Part shown: one piece after another, positions 17,021 to 24,991 of the stretch
Numbering within the stretch: position 1 is the first letter of the stretch
How the letters are laid out: each line of letters begins with the position of its first letter
Assembly: GCF_017942085.1 (NCBI RefSeq)
Contig: NZ_JAGKSP010000020.1
Span: forward strand, 1-64,000
Reading direction: 5' to 3'
Length of the DNA stretch: 64,000 bases
Origin: Paenibacillus lignilyticus
GTDB lineage: Bacteria > Bacillota > Bacilli > Paenibacillales > Paenibacillaceae
Program-made: the position numbers and the translations under genes
Notes under the pieces: model-generated
Databases searched by the model: none
Told to the model about the DNA's origin: nothing
What the model saw: only the letters and a program-made list of their open reading frames with translations

Positions 17021-17050
17021 AGAGGACCACTGAACTATCAGCGGTCCTCT
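17021..17050. terminator. Hairpin downstream of the ABC-2 permease gene
   Basis: AGAGGACC pairs with GGTCCTCT around a 14-nt loop. Stem and loop borders resemble the hairpin at 16921 (AGGACCRCTG ... CAGYGGTCCT), so the two may be duplicates. It ends the minus-strand transporter operon, but the T-tract is weak. Confidence 0.55.
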
Positions 17051-17051
17051 C

Positions 17052-17071
17052 TGTGTGTGTGTGTGTGTGTG
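17052..17071. repeat. (TG)10 dinucleotide microsatellite
   Basis: Ten uninterrupted TG units just past the stop of the minus-strand permease gene (17088). Confidence 0.95.
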
Positions 17072-17087
17072 AGTTAGTTTAACGAAC

Positions 17088-18428
17088 TTACTTATAAGCA
17101 CGCATCGCTTTGAACAGCTCTTTCATCGACGGCTTCTTGCCATACATCAGCACGCCTGCGCGATAAATCTTCGCGGACAACCAGCCTGCTACCAGAATGG
17201 AAGCCAGCAGCGTCGCGATCGACAGCCATACTTGCCATAGCGGCGGATCGGACAGTCCGAGCCGGGTGACCATGGCATAAGGGGAGACGAACGGAATGAA
17301 CGAGCACACCTTCATGAGCATCGAGCCCGGACTGTTCATGCCTCCGAAGATGCAGATGTAGAACCCGGCGAGCGACAGCATCGTAATCGGCAGCACGGCC
17401 TGGCCCAGATCCTCCGTACGGCTGACTATGGAGCCGACTGCCGCGAAGAGTGTAGCAAACAAGAAGTAACCGGTAAAGAAGAACACCAGCGCGTAGGTAA
17501 CCAGAACCGGATCGATTTCGCTCAGCGAAATACCGAGATCACCGAGTTTATCGATATTTTGCGGCAGCGTCATGTTGATCACTATGACTGCGATATACAG
17601 CGCCAACTGCAGCAGAACGATGAGAAACATCCCGAAAATTTTGCCGAACATCGCTTTCAGCGGCGAGACGCTCGTGATGAGAATCTCCATGACGCGCGAG
17701 CTCTTCTCCGCGGTAATCTCGCTTGCAATCATTTGGCCGCTGATCATAATCGCCATGAACAGCATGATAATGATCACGTACACCGTCAAGAAGTCTATTC
17801 CCTGCTGTTCCTTCGTTTTCCCCGAACCGATCGAACCGGCGCCTTCCACCGTGGAAATTTGCACCGTATCGAGCTCAATCGGCTTCGTCAGGAGCGCCTT
17901 CACTTCGTCGCTCAGCCCGCCTCCGCCAATGACCGCTTCCATCTTAACCACTTGAAGCGCGGCGGTCAGCGAATCCGATACCTTCGATTCCATCAAGCTC
18001 TCGGACTTATACGTAATGGCAGGAAAGTCGCTTTCCTTGCCCGGCGAAAATTCGATATAACCATGTATGACATCATCGGCAACCGCCTGCTTCAATGCCT
18101 TCTCGTTCGCTTCCGCAGAACCCGCATCAGCAATGGGCACCAGCTTCAGCTCAGGCTTCTCCTGTTTCCCGTAATACGTATTCAGCATATCGGCAATCCG
18201 CGTGGAGGTGAACAGCTCCGACTTGGCTTTCTCACTCGAGCTGTCCAAGTAGCCCACCGCAGTCGGCTTCCCTTCGCCGCTGAATTGCGAGATCAAATAC
18301 GGTAGATTGATGACAATACTGATGATGACTGCAATGATAAGTGTCGTGACGAGAAAGGCTTTCCCTCTCAGCTTATTCTTTGCCGTAAAACCGACAACTG
18401 TCCAGAAACCGTTATTCATGGCTCTCAC
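17088..18428 (-). CDS. ABC-2 type exporter permease, YhaP/NatB-like
   Basis: A 446-residue membrane protein. One N-terminal helix (residues 26-46) is followed by an extracellular domain of about 160 residues, then five to six helices from residue 220 (YVIIIMLFMAIMISGQMIA). The sequence ITAEKSSRVMEILITSVSP is the NatB/YhaP signature. It forms the membrane part of an exporter with the ATPase encoded immediately upstream; the start overlaps the ATPase stop by 17 bp. Substrate unknown (Na+ or peptide/drug in relatives). Confidence 0.9.
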   Translation of the reverse strand: MRAMNNGFWTVVGFTAKNKLRGKAFLVTTLIIAVIISIVINLPYLISQFSGEGKPTAVGYLDSSSEKAKSELFTSTRIADMLNTYYGKQEKPELKLVPIADAGSAEANEKALKQAVADDVIHGYIEFSPGKESDFPAITYKSESLMESKVSDSLTAALQVVKMEAVIGGGGLSDEVKALLTKPIELDTVQISTVEGAGSIGSGKTKEQQGIDFLTVYVIIIMLFMAIMISGQMIASEITAEKSSRVMEILITSVSPLKAMFGKIFGMFLIVLLQLALYIAVIVINMTLPQNIDKLGDLGISLSEIDPVLVTYALVFFFTGYFLFATLFAAVGSIVSRTEDLGQAVLPITMLSLAGFYICIFGGMNSPGSMLMKVCSFIPFVSPYAMVTRLGLSDPPLWQVWLSIATLLASILVAGWLSAKIYRAGVLMYGKKPSMKELFKAMRAYK

Positions 18429-19314
18429 CTACCGTCTTAATAAAGATTTCATTGAGCGTGGGTTCCAAGATTTCAAAACGATGCACGCCGGTTTGCGCCA
18501 TAGCCAGCTCCAACACCGGGCGACCTGCCGCTTCATCATGGATCAGCAGCTCATACCCATACTCATGACGCTTCACCTTCATGACGCCGCCAACCGCTTC
18601 AAGGCCGGAAACGTCGCCGTCCGTTGACAGAATGATGCGCTCCCGCGGAAACTTCTTCTTAATCGCTTTCAAATTGCCTTGCAGAACCGTGTTTGATTTA
18701 TGCAGGATCGTAATGTTGCGGCACAGCTCCTCGACATGCTCCATCCGATGCGTCGAGAACAAGATACATGAACCGGCATCGCGCAATTCCTTCACCGTCG
18801 ACTTGAGCAGCTCCACATTGACCGGATCCAATCCGCTGAACGCTTCATCCATAATGACGATGCGCGGCTGATGGATGACAGCAGCGATGAATTGGATCTT
18901 CTGCTGATTTCCTTTGGACAGCTCCTCTACCTTCTTGTTGTAGTACTCCGGCACGCAGAACCGATCCAGCCAGCGCTTCAGGTTCTGGTCGGCATCCCGC
19001 TTGGACATCCCGCGCAGCTGGGCCAGATAGAGGATCTGATCGCTCACTTTCACTTTCGGATACAAGCCGCGCTCCTCCGGCAGGTAGCCAAGTCCCTTCA
19101 GCTGCTCTTTCCCGTAAGCTTTGCCATCATATCGAATGCTGCCGGAATCCGGGTAGATTAGGCCGAGCACCATGCGCATCGTCGTTGTTTTGCCTGCACC
19201 GTTGGCGCCAAGCAGTCCGTAAATCTCCCCCGGCGCAACCTCGAGGCTAATGCCATTCACAGCCGTCTTATCTCCATACTGCTTATAAACCTGTTCAATC
19301 GACAACGCATTCAT
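18412..19314 (-). CDS. ABC transporter ATP-binding protein, YhaQ/NatA-like
   Basis: A 300-residue ATPase. Walker A GANGAGKTT (near residue 36), signature ELSKGNQQKIQF, Walker B IVIMDEAFSGLDP and H-loop STHR are all present. A C-terminal extension of about 90 residues resembles the DUF4162 region of NatA-type ATPases. It pairs with the overlapping permease gene and starts 3 bp after the preceding ATPase gene, so it belongs to the YtrA-like operon. Confidence 0.92.
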   Translation of the reverse strand: MNALSIEQVYKQYGDKTAVNGISLEVAPGEIYGLLGANGAGKTTTMRMVLGLIYPDSGSIRYDGKAYGKEQLKGLGYLPEERGLYPKVKVSDQILYLAQLRGMSKRDADQNLKRWLDRFCVPEYYNKKVEELSKGNQQKIQFIAAVIHQPRIVIMDEAFSGLDPVNVELLKSTVKELRDAGSCILFSTHRMEHVEELCRNITILHKSNTVLQGNLKAIKKKFPRERIILSTDGDVSGLEAVGGVMKVKRHEYGYELLIHDEAAGRPVLELAMAQTGVHRFEILEPTLNEIFIKTVGESHE

Positions 19315-19317
19315 CTT

Positions 19318-20220
19318 CTACAAAACTCCTCTCGCATGTTCGATATGATGCAGCAAAATCTCATCGAGCTCCAGCTTCTGCTTGCTGATTAATGCCAGCT
19401 TCTGTTCGGCCAGCCATCGTTCTGCCTGCAGCGCATCCTCAGTTACCACCTTGTAGGTCGTTCCCCCCGAGATGCTCGCCGCATGGCGGTAACCGGGCAT
19501 CTGCTTCCAATTGATACCGACTCCGGCAGCTTCGATGTACATCACCTGCCATGAATTAAGCAAGGTATCTTTCTCATAAAACCCGAGTACCTTACCCTGC
19601 ACCACAAATACGATATAGTCGGCAAGCCGCCTGACTTCATCGACGATATGGGATGCCATGACAATGGTCCGATTCCCTTGCTCCATATAACGATGCAGCA
19701 CGTCGATCATCGTTTTCCAAGCGATCGGATCCAGACCCGAGGAAGGTTCATCGAGCAGCAGCAGGTCCGGATGATGCGCCATCATGAGCGATAGATCGAA
19801 TTTCCGGCGCATCCCCTTAGACATCTTGCCGAGCTTAATCGCCGGGTCTACCTCGAACCTCCTCAGCAGCTCCTGATACAGATGAACATCCCACTTCGGG
19901 TACCACTGCCGAACGAAATCCGTTTTCTGATTCCCGCGCAGCCCATCCTCCAGATCGACCGGTTGCTCCGGCATATAACCGATTCGCGCCTTCAGCTTCG
20001 TATCGTTGCTCGATCCGACGGGCTCGCCCAGCAGCTCCATCCCCCCGGAATTCGGCTTGGCCAGATCCAGCAGCAGTCGGAAGAGCGAGCTCTTCCCCGA
20101 ACCGTTGGGACCCACGATTGCCGTCACGTATCCGCTCGGAATGACCAGATCGATGGGACCAAGCTCGAAATTCGGTCTGCGCTGCGTCATTCCGGTAATC
20201 CTAACAGCAGCATCACTCAT
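19318..20220 (-). CDS. ABC transporter ATP-binding protein, YtrB-like
   Basis: A 300-residue ATPase with Walker A GPNGSGKSS, signature KMSKGMRRKFDLSL, Walker B LLLLDEPSSGLDP and H-loop ASHI. A longer reading frame begins at 20298, but GGAGG lies 9 nt before the ATG at 20218-20220 (MSDAAVRITG), which overlaps the GntR stop; this shorter start fits the family. Next to a YtrA-type GntR gene it corresponds to YtrB of Bacillus. Its membrane partner is probably the 239-residue protein at the head of the operon. Confidence 0.9.
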   Translation of the reverse strand: MSDAAVRITGMTQRRPNFELGPIDLVIPSGYVTAIVGPNGSGKSSLFRLLLDLAKPNSGGMELLGEPVGSSNDTKLKARIGYMPEQPVDLEDGLRGNQKTDFVRQWYPKWDVHLYQELLRRFEVDPAIKLGKMSKGMRRKFDLSLMMAHHPDLLLLDEPSSGLDPIAWKTMIDVLHRYMEQGNRTIVMASHIVDEVRRLADYIVFVVQGKVLGFYEKDTLLNSWQVMYIEAAGVGINWKQMPGYRHAASISGGTTYKVVTEDALQAERWLAEQKLALISKQKLELDEILLHHIEHARGVL

Positions 20221-20665
20221 CCTTGTCCGCCTCCCCGCCCTGAAGTAATGCCGTGCTTCCTTCTCGCTTTCGGCGCAGCACGTCTTGCAGCATGCCAATC
20301 AACTCTTCATCGCTGAAATGTACCCGAAGCCCCGCTTCCGCCGCCTGCTCCATCGCTTCCATAACCGCGGTTCGCCGCTGGCGATCCCTTGAATCCGTAT
20401 CTACCTTCGCGACAAAAGTACCCGTTCCCTGCCGCGTGCGAAGCAGTCCTTCATTCTCTAAATCCTGATACACCCGCCGAACGGTTATAACGCTGCACTT
20501 GGTCAGCTGCGCCAACTCTCGTATGGATGGAAGCAGCGTACCTTCCGGCAATTGACCGCTGACAATGAATGCACGAAGCTGCACCTCAATCTGATGGTAT
20601 AACGGCTCCGCGCTATGTTCATTCAGCTGAATGGGAATCCACACCGTCCACACCTTCTCTCGCAT
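20213..20665 (-). CDS. GntR family regulator, YtrA subfamily
   Basis: A 150-residue repressor-type protein: an N-terminal winged helix (LYHQIEVQLRAFIVSGQLPEGTLLPSIRELA, then TVRRVYQDLENEGLL) and only a short helical tail, which defines the YtrA subfamily. It sits second in an ABC transporter operon whose promoter overlaps a near-perfect 13-bp inverted repeat, its likely own operator. In Bacillus the equivalent operon responds to cell-wall antibiotics. Confidence 0.92.
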   Translation of the reverse strand: MREKVWTVWIPIQLNEHSAEPLYHQIEVQLRAFIVSGQLPEGTLLPSIRELAQLTKCSVITVRRVYQDLENEGLLRTRQGTGTFVAKVDTDSRDRQRRTAVMEAMEQAAEAGLRVHFSDEELIGMLQDVLRRKREGSTALLQGGEADKDE

Positions 20666-20673
20666 TCATTACG

Positions 20674-21393
20674 CTATTCCAGCAAATTGCGTTTCGTATT
20701 TCGCTTCCGAATCAGCACGCCCATCAATGTGGATACGGCGAATCCCATGAGCACCGACAGAATCGGCCAAAGGATGGCATGATCGCGGGACGCCTCGATG
20801 GTTCTGTACATCAGATGCGTATCCGCCAGCCACAGCACAAGGCCGATTGCAGCGTATAACAGCAAGTAACCGCAGCAAATCAGAAAATAAATTTTCCCTC
20901 TGAAGGTCTGTTCAAAGAAGATATAAGTTGAACCCGCCGTCATGGCATAGCCATACCAGATGAATGCGAAGAAGACATACTCTCCGGGCGACATCAGCTC
21001 GCGAAGCTCATTTAAGGCGACATATTGTAAAGTGAAGAAATACAGCTCAACAATGGTCAATACAATAACAAACTGCAGCAGCCTTGCCATAATGATCGTA
21101 TTCCAGCTGATCGGCATCGCGCGCAGGTAAGCATTATTTCGCGTAAACGGATCTCTTCCCCAGTAATGCAGCACACTTCGGTTCATCAGAAACCCCATCG
21201 TAGGCAGAATGGACAAATAGACGAAATCACTTCCCCACCCAGTGCCCGCGCCTCCATCTTCAAGCAAATCGTTAAACAAAGGCATCATCATAACGACCAT
21301 ATAGCTAGCGATTATTATCGTAAGCAGCAGTCCCAACCAAGAACGGCTTCCTTCAAAACGTAGCAATCTCCATGCGCCTTGCCAGCTCGTCAT
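20674..21393 (-). CDS. Six-helix ABC exporter membrane protein (unassigned)
   Basis: A 239-residue integral membrane protein with six predicted helices (first at residues 20-38, last near 205-228). No recognisable domain name, but size and helix layout match ABC-2 type subunits, and it leads the operon before GntR and YtrB-like genes with only 8 bp to the GntR start. I infer that it is the permease for the YtrB-like ATPase. It could also be an accessory immunity protein. Confidence 0.7.
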   Translation of the reverse strand: MTSWQGAWRLLRFEGSRSWLGLLLTIIIASYMVVMMMPLFNDLLEDGGAGTGWGSDFVYLSILPTMGFLMNRSVLHYWGRDPFTRNNAYLRAMPISWNTIIMARLLQFVIVLTIVELYFFTLQYVALNELRELMSPGEYVFFAFIWYGYAMTAGSTYIFFEQTFRGKIYFLICCGYLLLYAAIGLVLWLADTHLMYRTIEASRDHAILWPILSVLMGFAVSTLMGVLIRKRNTKRNLLE

Positions 21394-21414
21394 TCCAGCT
21401 CGCCTCCTGCTCTA

Positions 21415-21444
21415 TATACTGTGTATATTCATATATACAGTATA
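21415..21444. promoter_or_regulatory. YtrA-type operator
   Basis: TATACTGTGTATA (21415-21427) and TATATACAGTATA (21432-21444) form a 13-bp inverted repeat with a single mismatch and a 4-bp centre, 22 bp upstream of the operon's first ATG. The -10 box of the promoter lies inside it, so binding should block transcription. Confidence 0.8.
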
Positions 21445-21468
21445 CTCAGTCGAGTGCACAGCTGTCAA
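21439..21468 (-). promoter_or_regulatory. sigma-A promoter of the YtrA-like exporter operon
   Basis: Minus strand TTGACA (21463-21468), 18-bp spacer, TATACT (21439-21444). The -10 overlaps the right operator arm. The remaining intergenic DNA up to 21745 holds a CGACA repeat, a terminator and no credible gene. Confidence 0.75.
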
Positions 21469-21585
21469 TGACATCCAGCTTTAAGATATTATAAAGTTGT
21501 GGCGCCACCGCGGCGTTGGCATGGCTTGGCCCGCTCAAGCTTGCAAAGAATGCAATGATGCCTCCCGGACGTCAATTCTAATCCC

Positions 21586-21610
21586 CGACACGACACGACA
21601 CGACACGACC
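21586..21610. repeat. CGACA pentanucleotide repeat
   Basis: Four perfect CGACA units and a fifth ending in C, followed by a CTACTC repeat. Intergenic; no coding or regulatory role visible. Confidence 0.9.
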
Positions 21611-21721
21611 CTACTCCTACTCCCACTCCGGCCCAGAATTCATTCGGGCATACCAAATGTTGCCGTTTCTGCAACATTACCGAGGAATAGTGTTCTAATC
21701 TCAGTTCCATATAATAGCAAA

Positions 21722-21740
21722 GGCGGCTTTAACAGCCGCC
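21722..21740 (-). terminator. Terminator after the M24 peptidase gene
   Basis: GGCGGCT pairs with AGCCGCC across a 5-nt loop, followed on the minus strand by TTTGCTATT. It begins 6 bp past the peptidase stop. Confidence 0.7.
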
Positions 21741-21745
21741 TCTTC

Positions 21746-22450
21746 TCATAGGCAAGCAAGCTTGCCATTGTCAAAATAGTAGATATCCTCCCGCTTGAAT
21801 CCATATTCGCCATGTTTCCGGCTGATATGAGGTTCGAAGGTAAACAGCCTCGCTTCGCCGAGCTTCATCGTGTTTCCTTGCTCGAAGTATTTTCGATCGT
21901 CTCTATGAAACGCAATCGTATGGCCCACATTGCCGGCAAAATCCAGATTCTCGTAGCCATGCCGACGCAGCATCTCATTGCTATATTGATAGGCCTGCTC
22001 AAACGTCTTGTCCGGCTTCGCATAGTCGATAAACGCCTCATGCAGTGCGATTCCCATTCGGACCCCGCCGGCAAAATCGCTGTCGCAAACCCGCAGCTCC
22101 CGCTCCTCCATCACCCTGCCGTCACGGACTACAAAAGTTCGAGCATGATCGCCCCAATAGGTGCGATATTCCGGGCTGAGGTCGACAGTCACAATGTCAT
22201 CGCGGCCAACAGCAGAATCGGACGGCTCATAACTTCTCCCGGACTCGGAGATAAGCGTACGCTTACCGACGTGGACGAAGGCGCCGATCCCATAATACCA
22301 GATGGTTTCAATGCCTCTGTTCCGCATGAAGTCCTCGGCTCTGCCCGCGATGTCGCGCTCCGTTATGCCTTCACGGATAAAAGTCTGTAAGTCATTCATT
22401 GTTGCTCTTGCGATCGATTGAACGTGAAGGTAATCGGACAAGTGCTCCAT
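21746..22450 (-). CDS. M24 family metallopeptidase (aminopeptidase P-like)
   Basis: A 234-residue cytoplasmic protein comprising just the pita-bread catalytic fold. The five metal ligands are visible: Asp in VTVDLSPEY, Asp in GDHARTFV, His in GNVGHTIAFH, Glu in FTFEPHISR and Glu in KREDIYYF. It lacks the N-terminal domain of full prolidases. Family reaction: release of N-terminal residues, often before proline. It is followed by a terminator and preceded by a short membrane-protein gene 21 bp upstream on the same strand. Confidence 0.88.
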   Translation of the reverse strand: MEHLSDYLHVQSIARATMNDLQTFIREGITERDIAGRAEDFMRNRGIETIWYYGIGAFVHVGKRTLISESGRSYEPSDSAVGRDDIVTVDLSPEYRTYWGDHARTFVVRDGRVMEERELRVCDSDFAGGVRMGIALHEAFIDYAKPDKTFEQAYQYSNEMLRRHGYENLDFAGNVGHTIAFHRDDRKYFEQGNTMKLGEARLFTFEPHISRKHGEYGFKREDIYYFDNGKLACL

Positions 22451-22471
22451 GCGCAGACTAACCTACTTTCT

Positions 22472-22690
22472 TTACGATCTCTTCTTCTTGTACCTCCATA
22501 AGCCGATAATGCCAACAACCAGTAAGCCCGCGGGATAAATTAACCGAAGAATCAGCACTCTTAGAACGGCGGCATCGTCCGGCCCGTTGCCCACCGGACC
22601 AACCCGTGGCCTGTACACATCCCAATACGCGAGTATCGCTAAACAAATCATGATACACGCTGCAGCAATTGCGAACACGTAACGCTTCAA
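22472..22690 (-). CDS. Small two-helix membrane protein, unknown
   Basis: A 72-residue protein with hydrophobic segments at about residues 4-22 and 46-65 and a basic tail (RYKKKRS). The start is TTG (22688-22690), nine nt after GGGAG. No family recognised. It shares the strand and short spacing with the M24 peptidase gene. An overlapping 80-codon frame at 22458-22700 lacks membrane pattern and is less likely. Confidence 0.55.
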   Translation of the reverse strand: MKRYVFAIAAACIMICLAILAYWDVYRPRVGPVGNGPDDAAVLRVLILRLIYPAGLLVVGIIGLWRYKKKRS

Positions 22691-22772
22691 CCACCTTCAC
22701 TCCCTATCGCTAATCAGGTTACTCCATTATAAGAAACCATCCTCTCGCTTGTAAACAATTGGAAGGCGAAGT

Positions 22773-23144
22773 TTATTTTTGGCCCGGCTTCTCGTTCAAC
22801 TGATTTACGATTCGAATAATCTCCTCCTGCTCTTTCAACTTCGCGGCAATGTCATAGTAAATATCGCTGAGCTGCGGCGGAGATTCCCCGTCATTATAAA
22901 CACCCGAGAAGCTTCCCAGCTGCTCTTCCTTTACGCTGCGAATGGGAGGAAGCTTCGCGACTTCTCGTTTCAAAATAAAACGAAGCAGCAATGCCGACAC
23001 GAGCATTACCGTTCCTGATTTCCATGAATCCGTAAACCCCAGTACCAACATGGCGAACAGAATCGCAGGGTAGATGAAAAGCAGCGTAAAGAGGAGGATC
23101 AGAAGTTTGGTCAGGAGAGACTTGAACGCTTCCATACTTTCCAC
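22773..23144 (-). CDS. Hypothetical membrane protein
   Basis: A 123-residue protein: two hydrophobic segments (residues about 12-38 and 43-60) followed by a soluble, charged tail of 60 residues with predicted coiled-coil character (AAKLKEQEEIIRIVNQL). No family recognised. It is separated from the neighbouring small membrane gene by 82 bp, and divergent from the GH36-like gene. Confidence 0.6.
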   Translation of the reverse strand: MESMEAFKSLLTKLLILLFTLLFIYPAILFAMLVLGFTDSWKSGTVMLVSALLLRFILKREVAKLPPIRSVKEEQLGSFSGVYNDGESPPQLSDIYYDIAAKLKEQEEIIRIVNQLNEKPGQK

Positions 23145-23244
23145 CTCTGCCTCGGTTGTTAGTTATGTGTATGCCTCGAGGGGTTATCCATATTAGAATA
23201 GATCTATAAAACGATTCCTATAAGGAGGCATTATTCTGACTACT

Positions 23245-24855
23245 ATGATTTTGTCAGGCGAACCAAGCGCAATCGTCATCCGAACGGAAGAAAAGTGGCA
23301 CACGCTATCACGCTCTGGAGCGGATCGCTGGGAAACGGCCGGACTGGCACTGACGATGGAGCGCAAAGGGAATGTAATCTCGCTTGAGCTGGAAGCACCC
23401 GTACTGCCCGTACGCACAATCAAACTGCGCTGGAACGAAGCACCGGCAGGTAATCTGCTTATTCTCGGCGATCACTGGGAGCGCGGCTATGGAGATTTGG
23501 AATGGCGGGGTATTGTTCCGGAGCGCGTCATGCCTTGGTATTTTCTCACTCACGACGGGCTGCGCACGGCCGGATATGGCGTAAAAACAGGCGCTAACTC
23601 GCTCTGCTACTGGCAGCTTGATTCGGATGGAATCACGTTCACTGCCGATGTCACGAGCGGCAGCGGGGGCGTATGTTTGGGTGAGCGCACACTTGCCGTG
23701 GCTCATATCATTTACGATCCGGGCACGCTGAGCGAGACGCCTTTCGCTGCTGCAAGACGTTTCTGCGCGATGATGTGCGACAATCCGCTAATGCCGAAGC
23801 AGCCTGTATATGGCGGGAATAACTGGTACTACGCTTACGGGGAAAGCTCGCATAGGGAGATTTTGGAGGATTCGCGCTTTATTTCTTCCTTGTCTTCGAA
23901 CAAGCTCAATCGTCCGTATATGGTTATTGACGATGGCTGGCAGTCAGCCAAAGATCATGGGGGCACCTGTAATGGCGGACCTTGGATCGGCAACAGTAAG
24001 TTCCCTGATATGGAACGGCTCGCCGGTGAAATGAAAGAGATCGGCGTGAAGCCCGGCCTCTGGTTCCGCCCCCTCCTGACGACGGAGAACGTGCCCGCGC
24101 AATGGATTCGCTATAAGGAATCATCAACAGGAAGCAGCGTGCTCGACCCTAGTATGCCGGACGTACTGGCCCATATACGCGAATCGGTAGAACGAATGGT
24201 AGGCTATGGTTTTGATATGCTGAAGCATGATTTCACGACATACGATATGCTCGGGCAATGGGGTTTCACGATGAAATCCAAGCCGCATGCATTGCCTTAT
24301 GCTTTTCATGACCGTTCCAAGACTACCGCCGAGATTACGCTCGCGCTGTATCGGACAATTGCCGAAGCCTCCGGGCAGGCGGACGTTATCGGCTGCAACA
24401 CCTTCAGCCACCTCTCCGCGGGACTGTTCGAAATTCAGCGAACCGGCGACGATACCAGCGGCCGCTGGTGGGAGAGAACTCGTTACATGGGCGTGAACAC
24501 GATGGCTTTTCGCATGGCGCAGCATGGCACCTTCTACAGCCACGACGCGGATTGCCTCGGCTTAACGAAGGATGTGCCTTGGGCGTACAATCGGGAATGG
24601 CTGCGCCTGCTTGCCGGCAGCGGCACGCCGCTGTTCGTCTCGGCCGATCCGGCCATCGTCACGAAGGAGCAGGAGCTCGCGCTGCGCGCCGCTTTCGAGC
24701 TGGCGGCCGAGCCGCTGCCGGTTGGCGAGCCGCTGGATTGGCTGCGCACGACATGCCCGAGCCGTTGGAAGCTCGCCGGTGAAGAAACTTCGTTCCAATG
24801 GAACGAGGTTTCCGCGGAGCTGCTGGATGAGAAGGATAACGGTTGGTGGGTATAG
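23245..24855 (+). CDS. GH36-like alpha-galactosidase family glycosidase
   Basis: A 536-residue cytoplasmic glycosidase. An N-terminal beta-domain (1-180) precedes a TIM barrel with YGGNNWYYAYG, MVIDDGWQ and the nucleophile motif MLKHDFTTYD near residue 330; the acid/base candidate is in RTGDDTSGRWW near residue 402. This pattern fits GH36/clan-D enzymes, though it is divergent from classical alpha-galactosidases, so the substrate is open. The ribosome site AAGGAGG lies 16 nt before the ATG at 23245, too far; an in-frame CTG (23236) or ATT (23233) is better placed, so translation may begin up to four codons earlier. A strong terminator follows. Confidence 0.8.
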   Translation: MILSGEPSAIVIRTEEKWHTLSRSGADRWETAGLALTMERKGNVISLELEAPVLPVRTIKLRWNEAPAGNLLILGDHWERGYGDLEWRGIVPERVMPWYFLTHDGLRTAGYGVKTGANSLCYWQLDSDGITFTADVTSGSGGVCLGERTLAVAHIIYDPGTLSETPFAAARRFCAMMCDNPLMPKQPVYGGNNWYYAYGESSHREILEDSRFISSLSSNKLNRPYMVIDDGWQSAKDHGGTCNGGPWIGNSKFPDMERLAGEMKEIGVKPGLWFRPLLTTENVPAQWIRYKESSTGSSVLDPSMPDVLAHIRESVERMVGYGFDMLKHDFTTYDMLGQWGFTMKSKPHALPYAFHDRSKTTAEITLALYRTIAEASGQADVIGCNTFSHLSAGLFEIQRTGDDTSGRWWERTRYMGVNTMAFRMAQHGTFYSHDADCLGLTKDVPWAYNREWLRLLAGSGTPLFVSADPAIVTKEQELALRAAFELAAEPLPVGEPLDWLRTTCPSRWKLAGEETSFQWNEVSAELLDEKDNGWWV

Positions 24856-24870
24856 CCGCAATTATAAACG

Positions 24871-24903
24871 CAAGCCCCTGATCCTGATCAGGGGCTTGTT
24901 TTC
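24871..24903 (+). terminator. Intrinsic terminator of the GH36-like gene
   Basis: CAAGCCCCTGAT pairs perfectly with ATCAGGGGCTTG around CCTG, followed by TTTTCT on the plus strand. Confidence 0.92.
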
Positions 24904-24925
24904 TATTAGTTAGCCAGCTATCTAT

Positions 24926-24954
24926 AACCAAACTTGTCTCACTGCCATATAGTA
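24926..24954 (+). promoter_or_regulatory. sigma-K-like promoter
   Basis: AACC (24926-24929), 16-bp spacer, CATATAGTA (24946-24954) fits the Bacillus sigma-K pattern mACm-N16/17-CATAnnnTA. It would start transcription about 30 nt before the ATG of the orphan gene. No good sigma-A pair is seen here. Confidence 0.45.
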
Positions 24955-24991
24955 ACTAGTAATAGTCGCATCATATAAAGGAGGACGAGTT

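Noticed and set aside
17559..18305. 248-codon plus-strand ORF opposite the YhaP-like gene
   Set aside because: Antisense shadow of a clear membrane-protein gene; His/Arg-rich composition typical of reversed codons.
21586..21610. CGACA repeats considered as a CRISPR fragment
   Set aside because: Units of 5 bp without spacers; simple-sequence repeat only.
21489..21751. Two ORFs of 73 and 84 codons in the repeat-rich gap
   Set aside because: They cross the CGACA repeat, lack ribosome sites and show no family pattern.
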